From: Miltoncostaea sp050249835
GTDB taxonomy: Bacteria > Actinomycetota > Thermoleophilia > Miltoncostaeales > Miltoncostaeaceae
Assembly (NCBI GenBank): GCA_050249835.1
Contig: JBFWPT010000007.1
Coordinates: 1-64,000 of the forward strand
Direction of reading: 5' to 3'
Length of the DNA stretch: 64,000 bases
The notes beneath the pieces were generated by a model. It saw only the letters and a program-made list of their open reading frames with translations, had not been told where the DNA came from and searched no databases. How positions within the stretch are numbered: position 1 is the first letter of the stretch; each line of letters opens with the position of its first letter. Position numbers and translations under genes: made by a program. Positions 32,783-40,553 of the stretch are shown piece by piece.

Positions 32783-33891
32783 GGCCACGGGACCAGCCTC
32801 CGGTTCAGGATCCCCGCCGGGTCGAACGCGTCCCGCAGCCGGCGCATCAGGTGGACCCCGGGGGGCGGGGGACCCCACGGGTCGTCGCGCATCGCGTCCG
32901 GGGCGTCCCGCACCTGGGCGTGCCCGCCGAGGGCCGCCGCCCAGCCGCGCACGAGGCCGACCCCGGCGGCGTCGGCTACGGCGACGAGGCAGATGCCGAC
33001 GCCCATCCATGCCTCGTAGGGCAGCCCGGCGTCCTCCAGCCGCGCGGCCAGCTCGCCGAGGCGCGGCGGCGGGACGCCGGCCTCCACGATCCCGGTGCCC
33101 TCCGGCTCGGGCGGGGCCTCCCCCGCGCTCATCCCGACGGGCGGGCGAACGTCGTCGGGGGGGCCCGCCAGCTCCACGTCGAGGCGTCCGGGGGTGAGCA
33201 GGACGGCCACGGGGCGGCCGAACGCTCGCTCGACCTGACCCCCCTCGATCAAGTGATCGTCGAGCGAACCGGAGGGGGCGAGGCCCAGCAGGTGCCGGCC
33301 GAGCTCGAGGCGCTCGGCGAGGGGGGCCTCCAGGCCGAACCAGCCCTGGGCGGCGGGGACGGGCCAGAGCTTCAGGGTGACCTGGGTGATGACGCCGAGG
33401 GTGCCGTGGGCGCCGACGGCGAGACGGGGGAGGTCGAAGCCGGAGACCCCTTTCACGGTGCGGCCGCCAGCGGTGACGAGGCGGCCGTCGCCGGTGGCGA
33501 CCACCATCTGGAGAACCGAGTCTCGGACGGGGCCCGAGCGCAGCCGGGCGCGCGACGAGGAGGCGGTGGCGAGCACGCCCCCGACGGTGGAGCCGGGGCG
33601 GATCTGCGCCTGGGGCCACGCCTGGCCGGCGCTCGCGGCGAGGGCTGCGGCGTCGGCGGCGGGCATCCCCGCCTCCACGGTGAGCGTGAGGTCCTCCGGC
33701 TCGTGCGCGATCACTTGATCGAGGCCCCGGGTGTTCAGTGATAGATCACCCCCGTCCGGGGCCGGCGGCCGTCCGGATCGTGAGCGGGTACCGCCGCCCA
33801 CGATCTCGACGGGGGTCCCCGCGACGCTCGCCTCGCGCAGGGCCGCCGCCAGCTCCTCCTGGCTCCCGGGGGAGAGGGCGGCCGGGGTCAC
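32779..33891 (-). CDS. glcE: Glycolate oxidase FAD-binding subunit GlcE-like
   Basis: 370 residues, FAD-linked (PCMH-type) fold: VEIVGGGTRSRSG, RPGSTVGGVLATASSSRARL, GRTVKGVSGFDLPRLAVGAHGT split over the flavin site, and C-terminal FDPAGILNRRLVPW. It lacks the larger substrate cap seen in GlcD, as usual for GlcE. GTG start overlaps the glcD stop. Two copies of a palindromic repeat lie inside the coding sequence and are translated through codons rare here (CAA, GAT, CTA, TCA), for example in TRGLDQVIA and GSLDDHLIEG. Confidence 0.87.
   Translation of the reverse strand: MTPAALSPGSQEELAAALREASVAGTPVEIVGGGTRSRSGRPPAPDGGDLSLNTRGLDQVIAHEPEDLTLTVEAGMPAADAAALAASAGQAWPQAQIRPGSTVGGVLATASSSRARLRSGPVRDSVLQMVVATGDGRLVTAGGRTVKGVSGFDLPRLAVGAHGTLGVITQVTLKLWPVPAAQGWFGLEAPLAERLELGRHLLGLAPSGSLDDHLIEGGQVERAFGRPVAVLLTPGRLDVELAGPPDDVRPPVGMSAGEAPPEPEGTGIVEAGVPPPRLGELAARLEDAGLPYEAWMGVGICLVAVADAAGVGLVRGWAAALGGHAQVRDAPDAMRDDPWGPPPPGVHLMRRLRDAFDPAGILNRRLVPWP
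33243..33275 (+). repeat. Palindromic repeat, copy B (inside glcE)
   Basis: Contains CGATCAAGTGATCG (33246-33259), a perfect inverted repeat with a 2-base centre, then TCGAGCGAACCGGAGG. Oriented opposite to copy A, 450 bases away in the same gene. Translated on the minus strand as part of SLDDHLIEGG. Confidence 0.6.
33694..33724 (-). repeat. Palindromic repeat, copy A (inside glcE)
   Basis: On the minus strand the sequence CCTCGATCAAGTGATCG is identical over 17 bases to copy B and is followed by CGCACGAGCCGGAGG, which matches copy B with a one-base gap and few changes. Palindrome core on the plus strand: 33708-33721. Encodes GLDQVIAHEPED. Confidence 0.6.
33738..33749. repeat. Second palindrome GTGATAGATCAC near copy A
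   Basis: A perfect 5-base inverted repeat around AG, 17 bases from copy A. It is read in glcE with the rare codons CTA and TCA (GDLSLN). It might be a second operator half of the same system. Confidence 0.35.
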
Positions 33892-35333
33892 AGCCAGGTC
33901 CCGGGCGGCAGGGACCCGGCATCGAGCACCAGCTCGCCACAGCGGCTGCCGAGCGGGAGGACCTTCGCCGGGTTCATCCGGCCGTCGGGGTCGAAGGCGT
34001 CCCGGGCCCGCGCCTGGGCGTCGAGATCGACGGCGCTGAAGGTGAGCGGCATGAAGTCGCGCTTCTCCAGCCCGATGCCGTGCTCGCCGGAGAGCACGCC
34101 GCCCACCGCGACACACGCCTCGATGATCTTCGTCCCGGCGGCGTGGACGCGCTCCACCTGCTCGGCGTCCCGCCGGTCGAAGGCGATGAGGGGGTGGAGG
34201 TTGCCGTCCCCGGCGTGGAAGACGTTCATGATCACCAGGTCGAACTCGGCGGCGATCTCCCCGATGCGCTCCAGGATCGGCACGAGCTGGGTGCGCGGCA
34301 CGACGCAGTCGTGGAGGTAGTAGTTCGGCGCCACCCGGGCCACCGCGCCGAAGGCGCTCTTGCGCGCCTTCCAGAACAGGGCGCGCTCGGCCTCGTCGCG
34401 GGCGACGCGCACCTGCCGCGCGCCGGTGCGGGCGCCCACCTCCTCCACCACCGCCACGTGGGCGGCCACCTCGGCCGGGGTGCCGTCCACCTCCACCAGC
34501 AGCATCGCCGCCGCGTCGACCGGCAGGTCGGCGTGGACGAACGCCTCCACGGCGATCGTCATCGTGCGGTCCATCATCTCCATCGCCGCCGGGATGACCC
34601 CGCCTCCGATGATCCCGCCCACCGCCTCGCCGGCCTGCCGCACGGTGGGGAAGTCGAGGAGCATCGTGCGCACCTCGGCCGGGCTGCGCATCAGGCGCAC
34701 CGTCACCTCGGTCACGATCCCGAGGGTCCCCTCGCCGCCCACCACGAAGCCGCGCAGGTCGTACCCCGGCGGGTCGGGGGCCGTGCCGCCCAGCCGTAGC
34801 ACCTCGCCGTCGGCCAGGACGATCTCCATCCCCAGGACGTGCTGCGCCGTCACCCCGGACGCGAGGCAGTGGGGCCCGCCGGCGTTCGTCGCCACGTTGC
34901 CGCCGATCGAGCACGCCTGCTGGCTCGACGGGTCGGGCGCGTAGTGGAGGCCCAGGTGGCGCACGGCCGTGGACAGGTCGAGGTTCAGCACCCCCGGCTC
35001 CACCCGGGCGCACGGGACCTCGGGGTCGACCTGGAGGATCCGGCGCATGCGGGCGACGGAGATCACCACCGCCCCCTCGAGCGGCACGGCGCCCCCGCAG
35101 AGCCCGGTCCCGGACCCGCGCGGCACCACCGCCAGGTCGAGCTCCGCGGCCAGCCGGACGCACGCGGCCACCTCGGCCGTCGTCTCGGGCAGCACCACCA
35201 GGCCGCACTCGCCCTCGGCGATCGAGCCGTCGCGCGCGTAGAGACGCCGCTCCAGCGGGTGGTCGATCACGCGGCCGGGATCGAGGACCCGCTCGAAGCG
35301 CTCCCGCAGGGTGCTCACGGGGACGGTCGCCAC
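33888..35333 (-). CDS. glcD: Glycolate/D-lactate oxidase FAD subunit
   Basis: 481-residue FAD-linked oxidase: VVPRGSGTGLCGGAVPLEGA (FAD pyrophosphate loop), APDPSSQQACSIGGNVATN, VVGGEGTLGIVTEVTVRLM, the metal/substrate motif NVFHAGDGNLHP, and GEHGIGLEKRDFM. It oxidises a 2-hydroxy acid to the 2-oxo acid and hands electrons to GlcE/GlcF. GTG 35333 lies 7 bases after TAGCCT (35341-35346), a leaderless start for the glcDEF operon. Confidence 0.92.
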   Translation of the reverse strand: MATVPVSTLRERFERVLDPGRVIDHPLERRLYARDGSIAEGECGLVVLPETTAEVAACVRLAAELDLAVVPRGSGTGLCGGAVPLEGAVVISVARMRRILQVDPEVPCARVEPGVLNLDLSTAVRHLGLHYAPDPSSQQACSIGGNVATNAGGPHCLASGVTAQHVLGMEIVLADGEVLRLGGTAPDPPGYDLRGFVVGGEGTLGIVTEVTVRLMRSPAEVRTMLLDFPTVRQAGEAVGGIIGGGVIPAAMEMMDRTMTIAVEAFVHADLPVDAAAMLLVEVDGTPAEVAAHVAVVEEVGARTGARQVRVARDEAERALFWKARKSAFGAVARVAPNYYLHDCVVPRTQLVPILERIGEIAAEFDLVIMNVFHAGDGNLHPLIAFDRRDAEQVERVHAAGTKIIEACVAVGGVLSGEHGIGLEKRDFMPLTFSAVDLDAQARARDAFDPDGRMNPAKVLPLGSRCGELVLDAGSLPPGTWL

Positions 35334-35340
35334 CCTGGCG

Positions 35341-35346
35341 AGGCTA
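35341..35346 (-). promoter_or_regulatory. -10-like TAGCCT for leaderless glcDEF
   Basis: On the minus strand TAGCCT is followed by CGCCAGG (7 bases) and the glcD GTG. No separate ribosome site is present at usual distance. Confidence 0.4.
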
Positions 35347-35372
35347 CCTCACGCCGCCCGCGCCGTGCCGGG

Positions 35373-36644
35373 TCATGCGATCGGGGGGACCCCGTCGGCC
35401 GTCACGCCGGGACCGGGCCGGCCCTCCAGCACCGCCGCCGCGGCCCGCTCGCCGCCCTCGATCGCCTCGATCACCGCCGACCCCGGCGCCAGGTGGATGC
35501 CGCCCAGCTCCGCGAGCCACAGCGCCGGGGCGCGCACGGCGGCCATCTGCCCGAGATCGGCCAGCGGATACGCGCGCGGGATCCGCAGCACCTCGAGCAG
35601 CGTGGCCGCGGCCGGGTCGTCCAGCAGGCCGAGGGGGTCGGCCAGCGCCCGCGCGCACGCGGCGGCCAGATCCGGGTCGCCGAGCGACCACACCGGGTCG
35701 TCGACCGTCGCCGAGCAGTAGCACTCCAGCCCGACGACGGTGCGGCCGGGCGGCGCCACGCCGGGGCTCCAGTTGACCGGCTCGAACATGCGCGCGAACG
35801 GGACGGCGGGATCGTCCACCTGGATCCAGGGCTCCTCCGTCAGCCGCTCGCGGTCGAGGACGAGGTAGACGATCGCGACGGCGCGCATCCGGAAGCCGCG
35901 CGTGGTGGCCCCCGGCGGGGCGGGGGACAGCAGCCTCGCCGCGGCGCCCGCGGGCATCGCCACGACCGCGTCGGGCGCCTCGACCCGCACGGGGCCGGTC
36001 GCGCCCGCCAGGCGCACGGCGGCGAACCGCCCGTCGGGCACCTCGATCTCGTCGGCGGCGGTCCCCGTCTTCACCCGGGCGCCCGCGGCCGTGGCCGCCG
36101 CCGCCATCGCGTCCATCAGGCGCCCGATGCCGCCCACCGGGAACACGAACCCGTCCGGGGCCGCCTGGTCCTCCAGCAGCCGGCGGGCGCGCTCGCCGGG
36201 GATGCGCTCCAGGGGCAGGCCGTCGACCTTCTCCAGGTACGGGCGCATCACCCGGTCCGTGAAGGACGCGCCGAACCGCGCGCCCAGCTCGCCGTAGGCC
36301 GTCTCGTCGCGGGCCACCGCGTCGCCGATCACCCCCGGCCGCTGGTCGAGGTAGCGCCCGCGCACCACCCGCCCGTCGCGGACGCAGGAGACCGGGCGGT
36401 CGACCCGGTGCAGCGCCCCGTCCATGAGATCCTCGAGCCAGGCCATCCGGGCCGGGTCGCGGACGAACGGGATGTGCCCGCCCACGTCGTAGGCGAAGCC
36501 GTCCCGGCGGTGGGTGACGCAGAGGCCCCCCACGACGCGCGCGGGATCGGCCACCAGCACGCTGGCGCCCTCACGGGACAGGGCGAGCGCGGCGCCGAGG
36601 CCGGCCGGCCCGGCGCCCAGCACCACGGCGTCGACGTCGTTCAT
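35373..36644 (-). CDS. FAD-dependent amine-oxidase/protoporphyrinogen-oxidase-like protein
   Basis: 423 residues. FAD site AVVLGAGPAGLGAALALSRE at the N-terminus, GG doublet region VVGGLCVTHRRDGFAYDVGG, and conserved VFPVGGIGRLMDAM in the middle; ends AELGGIHLAPGSAVIEAIEG, a typical C-terminal FAD segment. It resembles NAD(P)-binding FAD proteins acting on protoporphyrinogen, carotenoids or nucleotide sugars. With heme genes nearby protoporphyrinogen oxidase is possible, but its sequence diverges. The ATG at 36644 with GGAGGG upstream is preferred over an ATG 14 codons earlier. Confidence 0.72.
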   Translation of the reverse strand: MNDVDAVVLGAGPAGLGAALALSREGASVLVADPARVVGGLCVTHRRDGFAYDVGGHIPFVRDPARMAWLEDLMDGALHRVDRPVSCVRDGRVVRGRYLDQRPGVIGDAVARDETAYGELGARFGASFTDRVMRPYLEKVDGLPLERIPGERARRLLEDQAAPDGFVFPVGGIGRLMDAMAAAATAAGARVKTGTAADEIEVPDGRFAAVRLAGATGPVRVEAPDAVVAMPAGAAARLLSPAPPGATTRGFRMRAVAIVYLVLDRERLTEEPWIQVDDPAVPFARMFEPVNWSPGVAPPGRTVVGLECYCSATVDDPVWSLGDPDLAAACARALADPLGLLDDPAAATLLEVLRIPRAYPLADLGQMAAVRAPALWLAELGGIHLAPGSAVIEAIEGGERAAAAVLEGRPGPGVTADGVPPIA

Positions 36645-36731
36645 CGGGGACGAACCCTCCGACGGCCCGGCGGGCCACGTCAACACGCCCCGTCGGTACG
36701 ACCGTCACGGGTGCCGATCGCGGGTACTGGG

Positions 36732-36737
36732 CTATGC
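36732..36737 (+). promoter_or_regulatory. -10-like TATGCT upstream of the ctaB unit
   Basis: TATGCT fits the -10 pattern and would place transcription start near 36744, about 20 bases before the ATG at 36764. This argues against the in-frame ATG at 36734, which lies inside the box. Confidence 0.35.
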
Positions 36738-36763
36738 TCGCGGGCGGTGGGCGTCCGGGGGAC

Positions 36764-36948
36764 ATGGCCGTGAGGGTGGCCGCGCTGCTGATCGCGGCGC
36801 TGCTCGCCGTGCCCGCGTCGATCGCCCTGCTGCGGCCGCGCCGCGCGCCGGACAGCCCCTCCGACGCGCCCCGCCGGCGCCTCGACGCCGTCTGGGCGGT
36901 CGCCCCGATCGCCCTGCTCGCGGTCCTCGCCGCCTTCTCGATCGCCGC

Positions 36949-36952
<4 letters not shown>
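36764..36952 (+). CDS. Small two-helix membrane protein upstream of ctaB
   Basis: 62 residues, MAVRVAALLIAALLAVPASI as a first membrane helix, a charged loop RRAPDSPSDAPRRR, and a second helix VAPIALLAVLAAFSIAA. Its stop overlaps the ctaB GTG (GTGA). The two-helix hairpin and coupling suggest an accessory role in heme O synthesis or oxidase assembly (inference). No family recognised. Confidence 0.7.
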
Positions 36953-37845
<893 letters not shown>

Positions 37846-37854
37846 TTACGTCTG

Positions 37855-39093
37855 ATGGGCCCCGACCGGAGCGCATCATCGCGAGGGCCGGGCTTCCTGC
37901 TCTCCCCGCTCGGGATCGTCTTCATGACGGTCGTGATCGACCTGGTCGGCTTCGGGATCGTCCTGCCGATCCTGCCGCTGTGGGCCGAGACCTTCGGCGC
38001 CTCGCCGGTCCAGATCGGTCTCATCACCGCCTCGTACGCGGTCATGCAGCTCCTGTTCGCCCCGGTCTGGGGGCGCGTCTCGGACCGCGTCGGCCGCCGG
38101 CCGGTCATCCTGGTGTCGCTCGCGGGCAGCGCGGTCGCCGCCCTTCTGATCGGGTTGGCGGGAACGTTGCTGGTCCTGTTCCTCGCCCGGATCCTCCAGG
38201 GCATCGCCGGCGCCTCCTACGCCGCGGCCCAGGCCTACGTCGCCGACGTGACCACCCGCGAGGAGCGCGCGAAGGGCATGGGGATGATCGGCGCCGCCTT
38301 CGGCCTGGGCTTCGTGCTCGGGCCGGCGATCGGCGCCCTGTTCTCGTCGGTCGACGAGCGGCTCCCGTTCTTCGTCGCCGCCGGCCTCGCCGCGGCGAAC
38401 CTGGTGCTCGCGTGGCTGCGCCTCCCCGAGTCCCGGAAGCAGGGGGCGGCCGCCGCCCCCGTGCCGCGGGCGAGCGTCCTGCGGCGGGCCCTCTCCAGCC
38501 CCGACCTCGCGCCGCTCGTGTGGTTGTCGTTCGTCGCCACGCTCGCGTTCGTCGGGATGGAGTCGACGTTCGCCCTCTTCGGCGAGCGGCGGTTCGACTA
38601 CAGCACCGCCCAGATCGGGCTGCTGTTCGTCTACATCGGGGTGCTCACGGTGATCGGCCAGGGCTTCCTGGTGGGGCGCCTCGTCGAGCGCTGGGGGGAG
38701 GGGCGCGTGCTGGTCGGGGGCCTGGCCGGCACCGCCGGCGGCCTGCTGGCCGTGGCCGTCGCGCGCGACCTCTGGGTGCTGCTGCCGGGGCTCGCCCTCC
38801 TCGCGGTGGCGTCCGGGCTGGTCTTCTCCACGACGACCGCGCTCATCTCGCTCGCCTCGGGCGAGGACGAGCAGGGCGCCACCCTCGGGCTGACCGCGTC
38901 GGTCGGCGGGGCGGCGAGGATCATCGCCCCGCTCGCGGCGACGGCCCTCTTCCAGCACGCCGGCATCGCCGTGCCGCTGGTGGCGGGCGCGGCCCTCATG
39001 GCCCTCTGCGCCGCCGCGGCGGCCGTCCGCCTGAGCGGGCCGGCGTCGCCGCGCTCGACGGGCTCGCCCCTCAGCCGCTCCAGTCGGTCGTGA
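37855..39093 (+). CDS. MFS transporter, TetA-like drug:proton antiporter family
   Basis: 412 residues, 12 predicted transmembrane helices. FMTVVIDLVGFGIVLPILPL in helix 1 and the loop 2-3 motif GRVSDRVGRRPV are hallmarks of TetA/DHA1 proteins, as is helix 5 FGLGFVLGPAIGAL (motif C-like). Substrate unknown. The 3' end overlaps the convergent OsmC-type gene by 23 bases. Confidence 0.88.
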   Translation: MGPDRSASSRGPGFLLSPLGIVFMTVVIDLVGFGIVLPILPLWAETFGASPVQIGLITASYAVMQLLFAPVWGRVSDRVGRRPVILVSLAGSAVAALLIGLAGTLLVLFLARILQGIAGASYAAAQAYVADVTTREERAKGMGMIGAAFGLGFVLGPAIGALFSSVDERLPFFVAAGLAAANLVLAWLRLPESRKQGAAAAPVPRASVLRRALSSPDLAPLVWLSFVATLAFVGMESTFALFGERRFDYSTAQIGLLFVYIGVLTVIGQGFLVGRLVERWGEGRVLVGGLAGTAGGLLAVAVARDLWVLLPGLALLAVASGLVFSTTTALISLASGEDEQGATLGLTASVGGAARIIAPLAATALFQHAGIAVPLVAGAALMALCAAAAAVRLSGPASPRSTGSPLSRSSRS

Positions 39094-39571
39094 TCCGGGG
39101 CGGGCTCAGCAGGGTCTGCATCACCACGCAGTAGCGCTCGGTCGCGCGGGCCAGCCCGGCCCGGTCCTCCTCGCCCAGGGACGGCGCGTCGATCTCGAAG
39201 CGCAGGCGGATCTCCTCGAAGCCGACGGGGACGTCCCGCCGGGTGCCGAGCGTCCCCTGCAGGTCGAGGTCCCCCTCGGCGCTCACGGCGATCCGGTCGA
39301 CCGGCAGCCCGCGGGCCGCCGCGACCATCTGGCAGGTCACCTGGGCGCACGCCGCCAGGGCGCCCAGCAGCAGGTCGCCCGAGCACGCCGCGGTGCCCGG
39401 GCCGCCGACGCCCGGGTGCGCCTCGGCCGCGTGGATGGCGCGCCCGGCCTCCACCGAGCAGGAGACGGGCACCTCCCCGGGCACCCCGTCGGCCCGGAGC
39501 GTGATCCGCGAGCTGGCGGGGTCGGCGCGGTACCTCTCCCGGATGGGCGCCTGCAGCGATCGGATGTCCAC
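39071..39571 (-). CDS. OsmC-family protein
   Basis: 166 residues of the OsmC/Ohr fold. One redox Cys lies in CSGDLLLGALAACAQVTCQ (several Cys in the helix) and one in ATERYCVVMQTL. Such proteins reduce organic peroxides or bind small ligands. I place the start at GTG 39571, 4 bases after GGAGG, rather than at an ATG 17 codons upstream. It is divergent from the oxidase operon. Confidence 0.85.
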   Translation of the reverse strand: MDIRSLQAPIRERYRADPASSRITLRADGVPGEVPVSCSVEAGRAIHAAEAHPGVGGPGTAACSGDLLLGALAACAQVTCQMVAAARGLPVDRIAVSAEGDLDLQGTLGTRRDVPVGFEEIRLRFEIDAPSLGEEDRAGLARATERYCVVMQTLLSPPRITTDWSG

Positions 39572-39728
39572 GATCCCTCCTCGGACGGGCGGGCGGCGGG
39601 CGCCCCCGCTCGCGCCGATCATCCCCCCGCGCGGGCCTCCGGCGCCACGCCCGCGATGGGGCCGGACGCCCGTCCGCCAGGGACGTCTGACCCGCTCGCG
39701 CTCCCCCCGGGGCGCGGAGGCTGCGTGA

Positions 39729-39734
39729 TAGGTT
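39729..39734 (+). promoter_or_regulatory. -10-like TAGGTT for leaderless ctaC (oxidase operon)
   Basis: TAGGTT ends 7 bases before the GTG at 39742. The spacing argues for GTG 39742 over the in-frame TTG at 39733, which lies within the box. The 157 bases between the OsmC and ctaC starts show no other feature. Confidence 0.45.
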
Positions 39735-39741
39735 GCCGCCC

Positions 39742-40533
39742 GTGCTGAGGAGCCGCCACACGGTCCCGTTGCTGATCCTGCTCATCGTGATCGGCGCCGC
39801 GTCCGCCGCCGTCGCCCTGCTGATCGACTGGCTGCCCGATCAGGCGTCCGAGCAGGCCGAGCGGGTCGATCTCCTCCTGTGGTTCGTGGTCTGGGTGTCC
39901 CTCGCCCTGTTCACCATCGTGATGGCCGTCCTGATCTACTCGATCTGGCGCTTCCGGGTGCCCGAGGACGACGACGAGGACGGGCCCCCGACCCACGGCA
40001 ACACCCAGCTCGAGATCATCTGGACGATCATCCCGGCGGTGCTGCTGGCGGTGGTCGCGGTGTGGGCCTACATCGTGCTCGCGGACAACGAGGCGCTCGC
40101 CGCCCAGGAGGACCGCATCACGATCGACGTGACCGCCGAGCAGTTCGCGTGGACCTTCTCCTACCCGGACGACAACATCGCCTCCGGCGACCTGCGCGTC
40201 CCGGTGGACAAGCAGATCGTGCTGAAGATGCGCGCGAAGGACGTCATCCACGACTTCTACGTCATCGAGTGGAAGGTCAAGGAGGACGTCGTCCCCGGCA
40301 TCACGACGGACCTGATCATCGACCCCAACGAGACGGGGACGTTCCAGGTCGTCTGCGCCGAGCTCTGCGGCGTCGGCCACGGGGTGATGCGCACGCGCGT
40401 CATCGTCATGGAGCCCGGCGACTACGCGAGCTGGCTCGCCTCCGCGAAGCAGCAGGTCGCCCGGGAGGCCGCCGCCGCGAACGCGGGCTCCGGTGACCAG
40501 GGCGGCACGACCACCACCGGCGAGACGCCCTGA
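39742..40533 (+). CDS. ctaC: Cytochrome c oxidase subunit II
   Basis: 263 residues: two N-terminal transmembrane helices (PLLILLIVIGAASAAVALLI; LLWFVVWVSLALFTIVMAVL), a third-like hydrophobic stretch before the cupredoxin domain (LEIIWTIIPAVLLAVVAVW), and the CuA site CAELCGVGHGVM (C-x3-C-x3-H-x2-M) at about residue 210. EQFAWTFSYPD is the conserved aromatic electron-entry region. No lipobox and no fused cytochrome c domain, so electrons come from a separate cytochrome c. Confidence 0.95.
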   Translation: MLRSRHTVPLLILLIVIGAASAAVALLIDWLPDQASEQAERVDLLLWFVVWVSLALFTIVMAVLIYSIWRFRVPEDDDEDGPPTHGNTQLEIIWTIIPAVLLAVVAVWAYIVLADNEALAAQEDRITIDVTAEQFAWTFSYPDDNIASGDLRVPVDKQIVLKMRAKDVIHDFYVIEWKVKEDVVPGITTDLIIDPNETGTFQVVCAELCGVGHGVMRTRVIVMEPGDYASWLASAKQQVAREAAAANAGSGDQGGTTTTGETP

Positions 40534-40553
40534 GCGGGGGGACGAGGAGACCC

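Noticed and set aside
39733..39741. TTG 39733 as ctaC start
   Set aside because: It lies within the -10-like TAGGTT; GTG 39742 fits the leaderless spacing used by other first genes.
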